Part shown: in pieces, positions 1 to 9,020 of the stretch
How positions within the stretch are numbered: the first letter of the stretch is position 1
How the letters are laid out: the number at the start of each line of letters is the position of its first letter
Source: Hyphomicrobiales bacterium
GTDB lineage: Bacteria; Pseudomonadota; Alphaproteobacteria; Rhizobiales; Rhizobiaceae
DNA: 64,000 nt
NCBI GenBank assembly: GCA_900469445.1
Contig: UBXM01000023.1
Span: 62,001-126,000 of the forward strand
Reading direction: 5' to 3'
Translations under genes and position numbers: made by a program
Notes under the pieces: generated by a model
What the model was told of the DNA's origin: nothing
The model's database searches: none
Seen by the model: only the letters and a program-made list of their open reading frames with translations

Positions 1-2
1 TT

Positions 3-653
3 CCCTTCCTGAAAAAGGTCGGCGACTGGAACCGTTTCAACAGCCGGACAGGCGGCACGATGGTGGAAAAATGCTGCCATTTTTTCGATCTGATGCGGCT
101 GATCCTGAAATCCGATCCGGTGCGCATCATGGCGTCTGGCGGGCAGGCGGTGAACCATGCCGATGAGCGATATGACGGTCTGCAGCCGGATATCTGGGAC
201 CACGGTTATGCGATCGTCGATTTCGCCTCCGGTGCCCGCGCCATGCTGGAACTCTGCATGTTCGCCGAAGGGTCACGGTATCAGGAGGAGATTTCGGCCA
301 TCGGGCCGGATGGCAAGATCGAATGCAAGGTGCCGGGGCCGGGGCGTTTCTGGCCGGAGCATCTCGGCAGCCCGCCGGTCGCCAAGGTGATCGTGTCACC
401 GCGCGAGCCGCAGGGACGGCGCGCGATCGATATACCGGTCGATCCGGCACTGCTGAATGCCGGCGACCATAACGGCTCGACCTTCTACCAGCATCAACGG
501 TTCTTGCGCGCCGTCAGAGGCGATGGACCGGTGGAGGTGACGGTAGAGGACGGAAAATGGGCGGTGCTGATGGGACTAGCGGCACAAAAATCCGCTATAA
601 CTGGCCAGGTCGTGGAGTTCTGCTCTGAACCGCACACTGATTTAACACGATAA
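3..653 (+). CDS. Gfo/Idh/MocA-family oxidoreductase, 3' part only
   Basis: The frame is open from the first complete codon, and the residues before the first ATG (base 60) already read as this family, so that ATG is internal and the true start lies outside the window. The visible part contains a GGTMVEKCCHFFDLM motif, typical of the core of NAD(P)-dependent Gfo/Idh/MocA sugar or inositol dehydrogenases; the conserved Lys and His in it belong to the active site in this family. The rest is the C-terminal substrate-binding and dimer domain, ending at TAA. These are soluble cytosolic enzymes that oxidise or reduce sugars, inositols or their derivatives. The substrate cannot be told from this fragment. 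It is the last gene before the T3SS locus and reads towards it. Confidence 0.85.
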   Translation, partial: PFLKKVGDWNRFNSRTGGTMVEKCCHFFDLMRLILKSDPVRIMASGGQAVNHADERYDGLQPDIWDHGYAIVDFASGARAMLELCMFAEGSRYQEEISAIGPDGKIECKVPGPGRFWPEHLGSPPVAKVIVSPREPQGRRAIDIPVDPALLNAGDHNGSTFYQHQRFLRAVRGDGPVEVTVEDGKWAVLMGLAAQKSAITGQVVEFCSEPHTDLTR

Positions 654-974
654 CCGGAATGCGGCTCGTGGAGTTACTTCCACTAGATTGTGTCCTCTTC
701 AAGCATGTTCCCTCCGGGCATCTTACTGCGGGTGTTGATTGCCAGAACTGGCAAGCAAGTATCTGGGCAGCCGATGCTCCGGCACCTCTTGGAGCGCTAG
801 ATGAGGCGAGAGGGGAAGGAGGCGCGAAGAGCCCTAATCATTGTAATAATTGAGATTCTAACGAAGTCTCAGATTCGCTCGATGTCATGGCGCTGTCATG
901 AGGAGCAGAAATAGTCGGCCATCCTCGCGCTTCTTTAGCGCTCGTTCACACCCCCAAGGATGGAGGACCTTCCC
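654..974. other. Intergenic region ahead of the T3SS locus
   Basis: About 320 bases with no convincing gene. A 64-codon open frame (659-853) has no ribosome binding site and no recognisable product. The 3' half (about 840-960) is poorer in GC than the flanking genes and is the likely promoter region for the gene that starts at 975. I see no tts-box-like element here. Confidence 0.5.
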
Positions 975-3900
975 ATGCGTCTCGACGGCAACTCCCGCAC
1001 CCAAGATAGCAATCCGACCGGTCCAGAGGCAGGCAATCTGTTCGATGTCATTCTTCGCGTTGCTCAGAAACAGGGCGGCGATGACAAGCCCGATTACCGC
1101 ATGGCGACCGACAACGAGGTCTGGCCGGATGTGCGCGACACCGAGATTGTCGATGTGCCCGGAGAGGCGAAGACAAAGGATGGTGCGGCCGGCGAAGACG
1201 TGATCGCGTTCAAGGCGGACGGCGAAACGGTGGTGGTGAAGCGCGACGTCAATCCGCGCCTGTTCGAATATATCGACGGCATCAAGGGCATGGCCGGTGC
1301 CGAAATGAACACGATGCAGCAGCGTGATGAACGTATCCTGCGCAATGACGAAACCCTGCCTTTGCAGGACCTGAAGGACATCACCGCCTGGATGGTGGAT
1401 GGCAAGGTGTTGACCTATACCGCCAAGGACAAGGACGGCAACGGCATTGCCATCAGCAAAGAACTGACGCCGGATTTCTTCGACAAGGTCGACGCGTTGC
1501 AGAAGGGCAATGACAAGGGATTTGCCCTGAAAACGGACGGTGCGCTGATTTCTCCGGAAGATCTGGCCAAGGCCGAAATCCTGCCGCCGGATGAGCGCAA
1601 CGGCTTTATCGGCCTGACCGTCAATGGCGAAAAGATCCATGTTTCTGAAGAGGTGACACCGGAAGTCTACGATCAGGTGGCCACCTACCAGAAAAGCCAG
1701 GCCGATATCAAAACTTCGGAAGACGACGGTTACAAGCTGGCAGGCCCCAACGATTACCCGGATGACAAGGATATTGTCCGCTGGGGCATGGCGGACGAAT
1801 TCGACAATGGTCTCATCCGTTTCGAAACGAAGAACGGCGACAAGTTCGTCGTGTCCGAATTGACCAACAAGCCGCTCTATGACCGGATCGTTGAAAAGGC
1901 TGAAGGTACGCAGTCCGGTGACGTAGATTCCATCCGCAAGGATTTTGGCATTCCTTCCCCGTCCGAACTCAGTGTCTTCGAGCAGAAAACCGATGTCGAT
2001 GTCGACGAGAAGGACGCTGCCAAGGGCAAGCTGACGGTTTCCGAACTGGCAACCAAAAGCCTGATCGAGGACTATCGCAAGGGCGTAGAAGACGGTTCGA
2101 TCGCCAAGGACGATCCGCGTGCGAAGCTGGTGCGGGCTCTCGAGGCGAAGAGCGCCTTCGAAAATGGCCGTGGCATTACCGGCTACGAAGAAACGCAAGG
2201 CCTGTTCGGCGGCACCTGGCGCGAAAGCAACGACAAGCAGACGCAGCTGACCGGCGCCGACATGCAGGACATCATCAATGGTCATGCGCTCGACACCTCG
2301 CTGGAGGAACTGTTCTCCGATCCGACCATTTCCAAGGATTACAGCGCCAAGATGGAGGATGCGATCGGCAAGATCGATCGCGAAGGTCTGGAAAAGAAGC
2401 TCGAAGACCTCGTGTTCGGCAAGGACTCCAAATATATGGAGTATATTGCCGAACTGAAGGAGCGGGGGCTCACCCACGCAGCCCAGGCCGATATCGCCCA
2501 GGTGGTGCAGAGCCTTTCCGCGCTCGACCCTGAAAAGGGCAAACAGGCTGCCGCTCAGCTGCAGACCGATGCGCTGACGATGGACCTCAACAATCTCGTC
2601 GCCAACCCGGATACGATTTCCGAGGTCAACAAGACGCAGGCAACCAAGGATCTGTTCGGCCTCCTCAAGGCGATCTTCAAGCAGGAGAGTTTTGACGTCC
2701 CACGCCGCACGATCGAGACCATCGAAAAATTCATCGAAGGTTTCATCAACGGCAATGTCGATGAAAAGGCGGTAATGAAAGCCGTCAACGGTGCGGCACA
2801 GGAAGCGGCGGCGAATGGCGGTCACATCCCGAAGGAATCGCTGGATAAATACAAGGCCTTCATCCCGATGAAGGATCAGGAGGGTTTTGTCGGTTTTCTC
2901 GGCAAGATCAACAGCATGGGTATTCTCGGCTCGCTGGGTGGTGGTGTGTCTCTGATCTCCGGTATCTACCAGCTGGCCGGCAGGGGCGGCGCTCTGGCCG
3001 ATACACCGATCGAGCGTCTCGCGGTGGCCAAGGATTTCATCAGCTTCGTCGGTGCCACCTCGCATTTCACCACGCTCGGCGATTCCATCACCAAGGCGCT
3101 GGGTGGCGAGGGCAAGATGGCCGATGTGCTCGGCCTAAAACAATCCGTGCCGGAAATCTGGGGCGACAAGGGTCTGAACGGGCAGGCGTTGAAGGACAGC
3201 GTCTCGAAGAACAGCTATGTCCTGCCGGAAATCGAACTGCAGGATTTCGACCGGTTCACGACAGACGCCACCCGCGAGATCAATCAGGCGGCCGACCGCA
3301 TCGCCACCGGCAAGGGTGTCAACGGCAGCAAGTTCATCGAGAATTTCGATCCCGATGTGGTCGATGGCGTGCAGACGACGGTCGAGACCCAGGCCAAGGC
3401 GGCTGGGTTGAGCAATCTCGATAATCTCAAGAATATCGGCAAGACCGTCACCCGCGTGCTCGGGCCGGTGGCCGACACCTTTGGCGGCATTGCCGACATC
3501 GTTCTCGGTGCCTTCACCATCAAGGATGCGGTGGCGAGCGGCAGCGATCTCGGCAAGGCGGCTGGTAGTCTGCAGGTTATCGGTGGCGCGGCTGGTCTTG
3601 CCGCCGGCGGCATCGGCATTGCCGGCGCCTTCGGCATCGGTGGTGCGGCACTGGGGGCGGCTGCGGCGCCGTTGTTCCTCGTCGGTGTGGCGCTCCTCGG
3701 TATTGGCGGCATCGTCGGTTATTTCCTCGATCACGAGAAAAAGCAGAAAGCCACCGATGCGGAAGGCAAGTGGTACAAGGATCTCGCAGACGACGGTCTG
3801 CTGCAGGGCGATTGGGGCGACAAGGTCGAATATGCCCGTTATTCGTCCTATCGTTATGAAGGCCGCGATGCGCCGGATGACGAGAGCATCTACGATTTCC

Positions 3901-4280
3901 AGAAGTCAGAGTGGGAGCACTTCAAGGAAACGGAGCAGAGCAACGGCTCCTCCAGCAATCGTCTTGATGAAGACCTGCATGTCGACAAGGAAATGGCGGG
4001 ATATCAGCGCGAATTCTACGACGAGAACCGCGACGTCATCGAAACCATACGCTCCAAATGGGACGACTGGAACGGCAAGGACAGCATCGTCAGCGACAAG
4101 GACCTGCGCAAATACGCAGCCGATGAAGGCCGAGCCAAGGAAGACCGCGAGGCAGCCCAGTTCCTGCTCGACAACAAGGGCTTTTTCGACCTCCTCGACA
4201 TCAGCGCCCACGACAACGGCAAGGATGGCAAGATCAGCAACAACGATCTGAACGCCTGGCTCGGCAAGGTCGGGGCCTGA
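975..4280 (+). CDS. Large T3SS-associated protein, HrpK/NopX-type translocator or effector candidate
   Basis: A 1101-aa hydrophilic, acidic, Lys/Asp-rich protein without a Sec signal. I chose the ATG at 975 because GGAGG lies 8 bases upstream; an ATG at 960 would precede that site. A glycine-rich hydrophobic stretch near residues 640-675 and a long Gly/Ala-rich hydrophobic region near 860-918 are followed by a charged tail, the layout of T3SS translocators of the HrpF/NopX/HrpK kind. Residues 1080-1091 form an EF-hand-like loop (D1080, D1084, G1085, I1087, D1091). The next gene encodes a protein with the same overall design. Position at the edge of a T3SS locus and the missing export signal suggest secretion through the T3SS. 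Family assignment rests on architecture, not on alignment. Confidence 0.6.
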   Translation: MRLDGNSRTQDSNPTGPEAGNLFDVILRVAQKQGGDDKPDYRMATDNEVWPDVRDTEIVDVPGEAKTKDGAAGEDVIAFKADGETVVVKRDVNPRLFEYIDGIKGMAGAEMNTMQQRDERILRNDETLPLQDLKDITAWMVDGKVLTYTAKDKDGNGIAISKELTPDFFDKVDALQKGNDKGFALKTDGALISPEDLAKAEILPPDERNGFIGLTVNGEKIHVSEEVTPEVYDQVATYQKSQADIKTSEDDGYKLAGPNDYPDDKDIVRWGMADEFDNGLIRFETKNGDKFVVSELTNKPLYDRIVEKAEGTQSGDVDSIRKDFGIPSPSELSVFEQKTDVDVDEKDAAKGKLTVSELATKSLIEDYRKGVEDGSIAKDDPRAKLVRALEAKSAFENGRGITGYEETQGLFGGTWRESNDKQTQLTGADMQDIINGHALDTSLEELFSDPTISKDYSAKMEDAIGKIDREGLEKKLEDLVFGKDSKYMEYIAELKERGLTHAAQADIAQVVQSLSALDPEKGKQAAAQLQTDALTMDLNNLVANPDTISEVNKTQATKDLFGLLKAIFKQESFDVPRRTIETIEKFIEGFINGNVDEKAVMKAVNGAAQEAAANGGHIPKESLDKYKAFIPMKDQEGFVGFLGKINSMGILGSLGGGVSLISGIYQLAGRGGALADTPIERLAVAKDFISFVGATSHFTTLGDSITKALGGEGKMADVLGLKQSVPEIWGDKGLNGQALKDSVSKNSYVLPEIELQDFDRFTTDATREINQAADRIATGKGVNGSKFIENFDPDVVDGVQTTVETQAKAAGLSNLDNLKNIGKTVTRVLGPVADTFGGIADIVLGAFTIKDAVASGSDLGKAAGSLQVIGGAAGLAAGGIGIAGAFGIGGAALGAAAAPLFLVGVALLGIGGIVGYFLDHEKKQKATDAEGKWYKDLADDGLLQGDWGDKVEYARYSSYRYEGRDAPDDESIYDFQKSEWEHFKETEQSNGSSSNRLDEDLHVDKEMAGYQREFYDENRDVIETIRSKWDDWNGKDSIVSDKDLRKYAADEGRAKEDREAAQFLLDNKGFFDLLDISAHDNGKDGKISNNDLNAWLGKVGA

Positions 4281-4306
4281 TCCGTTCTACGGGTCGCTTT
4301 TGCATA

Positions 4307-4341
4307 ATTCGTGGTTCTCCGTCCCCGGGCGGACCACGAAT
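4307..4341. terminator. Inverted repeat downstream of the first large T3SS protein gene
   Basis: A 9-bp perfect stem (ATTCGTGGT / ACCACGAAT) encloses a GC-rich loop that can extend the pairing (CCG/CGG). It lies 27 bases after the stop codon of the preceding gene. There is no run of T after it, so it could be a terminator, an mRNA-stabilising hairpin, or a protein-binding site. Confidence 0.4.
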
Positions 4342-4495
4342 CCTTCACCCGTTCCAGCAAGTTCAACGATTTGTCCAGGGAGACCGGCAACTGAAGTGAC
4401 TGCGTGTCACATGCCCTACACATGGGGTCGGTTAACCTTACCGCAATCCTTAAGCCGAAACCGCCCCAACGTTAACGAGACAGGAGAAGCATCCC

Positions 4496-7400
4496 ATGGC
4501 AAAAGTCAGCGCAGCAAGCACCAATCCAGGCTCAGGCGATTCTGATTCTGTGAAGGCATGGGAACAGGCTGAAAAAGACGCCAAGGATGCCGGTATCCGC
4601 TGGGAAAAACCAGCCGACGACAAACGCTCTGCCGAGGAAATCATGCGCGACACGCCGATCAGCGATGTCGAAGACACCAAGATTGTGACCGCGGATGGGA
4701 AAAAGAAAACCGTCGAGGAAGTCCTCAAGGAAAAGGTCGGTGACTACGACACCGATGAGCATGCCGCCTATCGCGCTGCTCAGGTACTGGAGCATATCGA
4801 GAGATTTGATAACAACGGCAAGCGGATTGCCAGCAATGATATCGGCAATGGTGAAATCGACGGTTTTACCAGCAAAGACGATGCGAAACACGGCACCGAA
4901 GCCGGCCGTTTGCAGGATTTCGGCAAATACGGCTTCACCAATCTGAAGGGCAAGCTCAACGATGTGACATCCAAGGTCGAGGATCCCGACGCCCGCATCA
5001 AGGCTGAAAAACTCGGTATCGAGTGGGAACGCCCCAAGGGCGACGACCGATCAGCCAAGGATATTCTCGATTCCGACCGTCTGCTCAGGGACCTTGGCGA
5101 CCAGAGCGGCGTCAAGGACATGCTCAAGGAACAGGTCGGCGATTTCGAAAAGGATGCCGATGCTGCCTATCGCGCCTCGCAGGTTCTTGATCACATCGAG
5201 AAATACGATGGCGGAGGCAACCGCCAGGTCGGTGGCGGAGTCGGCGACGGCAAGATCAATGGCTTCACCAAGGACGAGGAAGCTCGTAACGGTACCGAGG
5301 CCGGTCGCCTTCAGGACTTCGGCAAAAACGGTTTCGACAGCCTCAGCGGAAAACTCGACGACTACAAGAACGCCGGAAAAGATAAGGACGAACGTTCAAG
5401 AGCGGAAAAAGACCTTGGCATCGAATGGGAGCGTCCCGAGGGAGACAAGCGGTCCGCCAAGGACATTATCGAGGGCGATCCTCTCTTCAAGCAGCTCGGC
5501 GATCATAGCGGCATTCGCGACCTGATGAAGGAACGGATCGGCGACTTCGACAAGGATGCCGATGCTGCCTATCGCGCCGAACAGATCCTGCGGCATGTGG
5601 AATTGTACGACAGCAACGGCAAGGAGCTGTCCGGAGGCGATGTCGGCAACGGCGAGATCAACGGTTTCAGCAAGGACCGAGAGGCCTATAACGGCACCGA
5701 AGCCGGTCGTCTTCAGGATTTCGCCAAGGACGGCTTCATCGCGCTCAAGGGAAATCTCGGCGATGTCGCGCCTATCAAGGGCAAGGCCGAGGATACCAAG
5801 GCCTACAAGGATTATCTGAAGGCCAATCCCGATGCCGACGAGGCATCGAAGGAAATTGCCAAATACGGATCGATTCTGCAGGAAAACTACGACACGATCC
5901 GCGAGAAGGCCGGCGGTGGGGACCACCTCGATGCCGGTGCGATCAAGCGTTACATGGATACGACCAAAGGCTTGAGCGACGAGACCAAGGAAGCCTTGAG
6001 CTTCTGGTCGCAACCGGGGGCCATTCTTTCTGTCGATACCGCAAAGAATGAACTCAAATACAAGCCGGATGGCAAAGTCAGCAAGGACGACCTGAGCAAC
6101 TGGATGAAGGACCAGGCACCGAAGGATGCCAACTCGTTCATTTCCTTCCTCTCGGGGGTGATCAGCGGAAACGCGGTCGGCAACGTCGATACGAGCAAGC
6201 TGGACACGGAAGTCTTCAAGCCAGACAGCAAGAGCACCACCCAGGAAAAGGCTGCAGCCCTGCAGGAACTTTTGCAGGCGCAGCAGCTGGTCAGCGCGGG
6301 CGCGGGCGCCGGCATGTGGAGCAGCGATTACGGCAAGGTCGCCATCGGCACCAACCCGGATCCGAACGAAGTGCTGAAGGATATCGGCCAGAAAATCAGC
6401 ATTCTCGAAAGCGATCCAGCCGTTGTCGAATATATGAAGACCAATACCGCCGACAAGACGGCAGAACTGTTCGAAAACAACAAGGGTTTGAAGGACGTCG
6501 TCCAGAAAACATATGATGATGAAGTAAAATCCGGAAAACTCTTGGACGACTTGTGGAAGACGAACACCAAGGACGGAAAAACCGATCAGTTCACGGCGCT
6601 TTCCGATTTCTACTCCTCGGCGAGCATCTACCAGGATGTCCTCGGCATCAAGGATGGCCCTGCTGAAATCCGCGAGACGATCGGCAAGTCCGATCATGCC
6701 CAGGCGTTCAAGGACTATTACAAGGATTCTCTTGCTTCGGGTAAGCGGCTCGAAGAGCTGATGAAAGATAAGCCCTACGGCGAGGCGCTCAGCACGTTCA
6801 GCTCGGAAGTCGCTATCTACAACGGTGCGCTCGATTCCGAATTCACCAAGACCTACAACAAGGATATTGAAAGCAATTTCAATCGGATCGCGAATGAAAA
6901 CACGCTCAAGGACGGCACTTTTGACGATCTGAAGAAGGTTTTCGGGAAAAACGGTTCAGACGAACTGGACAAGGAGAAGATCGAAAAAATCGTCACTGAT
7001 TTCGTCAACCAGAACCCCGAACTCGTGGTCAATGGGCAGTCGAAACAGCAGGCTATCGATGCGATCCTAACCGGAGTTCGAGGCAGCTGGGACGTCCTGC
7101 GCCAGGGCACCAAGGCGCTGGCCGACATGCCTGAGACATGGATGGACGCTGCGAGCAAAAAGGGATTGATCAACCCCGATCTGAAGGTCCTGGCAGACAA
7201 AGGCGTCATGCACGGTGTCAGCGGCGTATTCCTGGCAGGTGTTACCATCGCCAAGGGCGCGCAGAACAGCGGCAACCTGAGCGACAAACACATCGTCGAT
7301 ATCGTCACCGGATCCGTTCAGACCGTGACGGTGCTGACGGAGGGCGGCATCAAGGGCTACAAGGATCATGTGACGAATAATGTCGTCAGTGATTCCAAGT

Positions 7401-8212
7401 TGGAAAATCCGGCGACCGAGGCTGGGCGCAACCTCAAGACCAAGCTTGATGACGTGCGGGAAAAACATCTTGATGAACTGCTGCAATACGACGCGAAGCT
7501 AAACAGCAGAGAGACGATTGCTGATGCCAAGCTGGAGAACCCGCAGACTGAAGAAGGCAAAAAGCTGAAGGCGGACAGGGAGGCAACCATAGCGGATGCC
7601 AAGTCCGACGATCCCAAGACTGAACTCGGCAAGCAGCTTAAAGTGAGAAGAGAGCAGTTTCTGGACGATGCCAAACTTGATGACCCGACGAGTGATCTAG
7701 GCAAGAAGCTGAAGGAAGATTTGGCGTCGACGCAAAAGAACTATTTCGACGATACATTCAAACCGCAGAACAAGCTTGAAAACGCAGCCAAGATAACAGG
7801 CGGACTGGCTGGTATCGTCGCCGGGGCCTACAGCATTTTTGATGGCAAGAACGCCTTGGACAGAGGCGACAAGGTCACCGGAGGTCTCAATATCACAGCA
7901 GGTTCGCTGGGCATTGCCGCGGGTCTTGCATCGGCCGGGGAAGGCGCGGCGTCGCTTGCCGGCCGTACCGCACTCAGGGCCGTCATGGCCGCTGTTTCAG
8001 GCGGTCTGGGACTGCTTGCCGCCGGTGTCGGAACGATCGCCATGTTCCTGCCCGGCCTGATCGAGGAAGGCAAGATGCAGGCCAGGCAGGATGATTTTGC
8101 TTCGCTGCTCGATCAGTATCTCGGGAAGTACGATATCGACGGCGTTATCTACGGTGACATCGGTGATCTGCCGGAAGACGTATGGGGCAAGACCACCGAC
8201 GGCATGTCCTGA
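4496..8212 (+). CDS. Very large repeat-containing T3SS-associated protein, translocator/effector candidate
   Basis: 1238 aa, hydrophilic, with no Sec signal; AGGAG stands a suitable distance before the ATG. The N-terminal third (about residues 32-425) is three tandem copies of a roughly 140-residue module (starts at residues 32, 173 and 307). Each copy has a G-I-x-W-E-x-P opening, an A-Y-R-A core, an acidic glycine-rich loop reminiscent of EF-hand or dockerin loops, and a T-E-A-G-R-L-Q-D-F close. Residues about 966-1085 carry short repeats around DAKLENP-type units. Residues about 1100-1190 are Gly/Ala-rich and hydrophobic, matching the layout of the upstream 1101-aa protein and of HrpF/NopX/HrpK-type translocators. 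The function is inferred only from architecture and position. Confidence 0.6.
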   Translation: MAKVSAASTNPGSGDSDSVKAWEQAEKDAKDAGIRWEKPADDKRSAEEIMRDTPISDVEDTKIVTADGKKKTVEEVLKEKVGDYDTDEHAAYRAAQVLEHIERFDNNGKRIASNDIGNGEIDGFTSKDDAKHGTEAGRLQDFGKYGFTNLKGKLNDVTSKVEDPDARIKAEKLGIEWERPKGDDRSAKDILDSDRLLRDLGDQSGVKDMLKEQVGDFEKDADAAYRASQVLDHIEKYDGGGNRQVGGGVGDGKINGFTKDEEARNGTEAGRLQDFGKNGFDSLSGKLDDYKNAGKDKDERSRAEKDLGIEWERPEGDKRSAKDIIEGDPLFKQLGDHSGIRDLMKERIGDFDKDADAAYRAEQILRHVELYDSNGKELSGGDVGNGEINGFSKDREAYNGTEAGRLQDFAKDGFIALKGNLGDVAPIKGKAEDTKAYKDYLKANPDADEASKEIAKYGSILQENYDTIREKAGGGDHLDAGAIKRYMDTTKGLSDETKEALSFWSQPGAILSVDTAKNELKYKPDGKVSKDDLSNWMKDQAPKDANSFISFLSGVISGNAVGNVDTSKLDTEVFKPDSKSTTQEKAAALQELLQAQQLVSAGAGAGMWSSDYGKVAIGTNPDPNEVLKDIGQKISILESDPAVVEYMKTNTADKTAELFENNKGLKDVVQKTYDDEVKSGKLLDDLWKTNTKDGKTDQFTALSDFYSSASIYQDVLGIKDGPAEIRETIGKSDHAQAFKDYYKDSLASGKRLEELMKDKPYGEALSTFSSEVAIYNGALDSEFTKTYNKDIESNFNRIANENTLKDGTFDDLKKVFGKNGSDELDKEKIEKIVTDFVNQNPELVVNGQSKQQAIDAILTGVRGSWDVLRQGTKALADMPETWMDAASKKGLINPDLKVLADKGVMHGVSGVFLAGVTIAKGAQNSGNLSDKHIVDIVTGSVQTVTVLTEGGIKGYKDHVTNNVVSDSKLENPATEAGRNLKTKLDDVREKHLDELLQYDAKLNSRETIADAKLENPQTEEGKKLKADREATIADAKSDDPKTELGKQLKVRREQFLDDAKLDDPTSDLGKKLKEDLASTQKNYFDDTFKPQNKLENAAKITGGLAGIVAGAYSIFDGKNALDRGDKVTGGLNITAGSLGIAAGLASAGEGAASLAGRTALRAVMAAVSGGLGLLAAGVGTIAMFLPGLIEEGKMQARQDDFASLLDQYLGKYDIDGVIYGDIGDLPEDVWGKTTDGMS
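4589..5770 (+). repeat. Three tandem protein modules of about 140 codons
   Basis: Copies begin at bases 4589, 5012 and 5414. The protein copies share the pattern G-I-x-W-E-x-P, then R-S-A-x-x-I, a GDF/GDY element, A-Y-R-A, a G-(N/D)-G-(E/K)-I loop, and T-E-A-G-R-L-Q-D-F. Copies 2 and 3 are more alike than either is to copy 1, judged by eye. This is an internal duplication within one gene, not a DNA repeat array. Confidence 0.85.
7391..7750 (+). repeat. Short charged repeats in the C-terminal half of the large protein
   Basis: Four to five degenerate units of about 24 residues, each opening with D-(A/S)-K-(L/S) and an N-P or D-P step, then T/S-E/D-x-G-K-x-L-K. They probably form a charged helical rod just before the hydrophobic region. 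Confidence 0.7.
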
Positions 8213-8366
8213 TAGGCCGTTCCCCGAACGGGGGCGTACCCGAAGTCAGGGACGGTGCGCGGCAGGATCTGCGGCGCACCGGCTAAAACGGGTATCGGAA
8301 TCGAGGTTTCGATACAGCCGGTATCTGTGGCGATCCCCCGCGCCGGCCGGTTGATACTCTAAGCGG

Positions 8367-8996
8367 TTAAAACACCCGCACCCTCGCGCCAATACCGACG
8401 CGCTGGTAGAGGTCGATCACATCCGTATTGGTCATGCGGAAACAGCCGGAAGAGGCTGCCGTGCCGACGGTTTCCGGCTCGTTGGAACCGTGGATGCGGT
8501 AGAGCGTATCGCCCAGATAAAGCGCGCGCGCGCCGAGCGGATTGTCGGGACCGCCGACCATATGGCGGGGCAGATCGGGGCGGCGGGCCAGCATGTCGGC
8601 GGGCGGGCGCCAGTCCGGCCATTCGCGCTTGGCGCTAATGCGCTCGGTGCCGTGCCAGCCATACCCTTCCTTGCCGACACCGACCTGATAGCTCTGGGCA
8701 AAACCGTTGGCCTCGATCAGGTAGAGACGACGCGCGCCTGTATCGATCAGGATCGTGCCGGCGGCTTCATTGCTGCGGTAGCTGATGCGCTGACGGGTGC
8801 TGCGGTCGGCATTCTCGCGGTGATGCGCCGTTGGGCCGGATGGCGCGGATGCGCCCGGGCGGGTCGGCGAAAACAGGAAATCGATATAACCTTCATCGAA
8901 AGCAGGGCGTGAACCTGATTGCGCGAAAGCAGGTGCCGCGGCCAGCAGCAGCGAAGCCGTCAGTGTGAGGAGGCGGTTGGAATATGTGCGCGGCAT
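8367..8996 (-). CDS. L,D-transpeptidase (YkuD domain), exported
   Basis: 209 aa with an N-terminal signal peptide (Leu/Ala-rich core, likely cleavage after AFAQ). The C-terminal half is a YkuD domain with the catalytic elements H169 (in IHGS) and C185 (in SSGCFRM). Such enzymes make 3-3 peptidoglycan cross-links or attach proteins to peptidoglycan in the periplasm. The gene follows sctU by 24 bases on the same strand and probably shares its transcript. T3SS loci more often carry a lytic transglycosylase, so a role in fitting the apparatus into the wall is possible, but this could equally be a general cell-wall enzyme. Confidence 0.85.
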   Translation of the reverse strand: MPRTYSNRLLTLTASLLLAAAPAFAQSGSRPAFDEGYIDFLFSPTRPGASAPSGPTAHHRENADRSTRQRISYRSNEAAGTILIDTGARRLYLIEANGFAQSYQVGVGKEGYGWHGTERISAKREWPDWRPPADMLARRPDLPRHMVGGPDNPLGARALYLGDTLYRIHGSNEPETVGTAASSGCFRMTNTDVIDLYQRVGIGARVRVF

Positions 8997-9020
8997 CGTG
9001 TGTCGTCCTCACTCTAACAA

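Noticed and set aside
659..853. 64-codon open frame after the Gfo/Idh gene
   Set aside because: No ribosome binding site, no similarity, in a spacer.
885..3065. 726-codon open frame on the minus strand inside the first large T3SS gene
   Set aside because: Antisense shadow of a GC-rich gene; no ribosome binding site and the product has no recognisable domain, while the plus-strand gene has a strong start and a clear protein plan.
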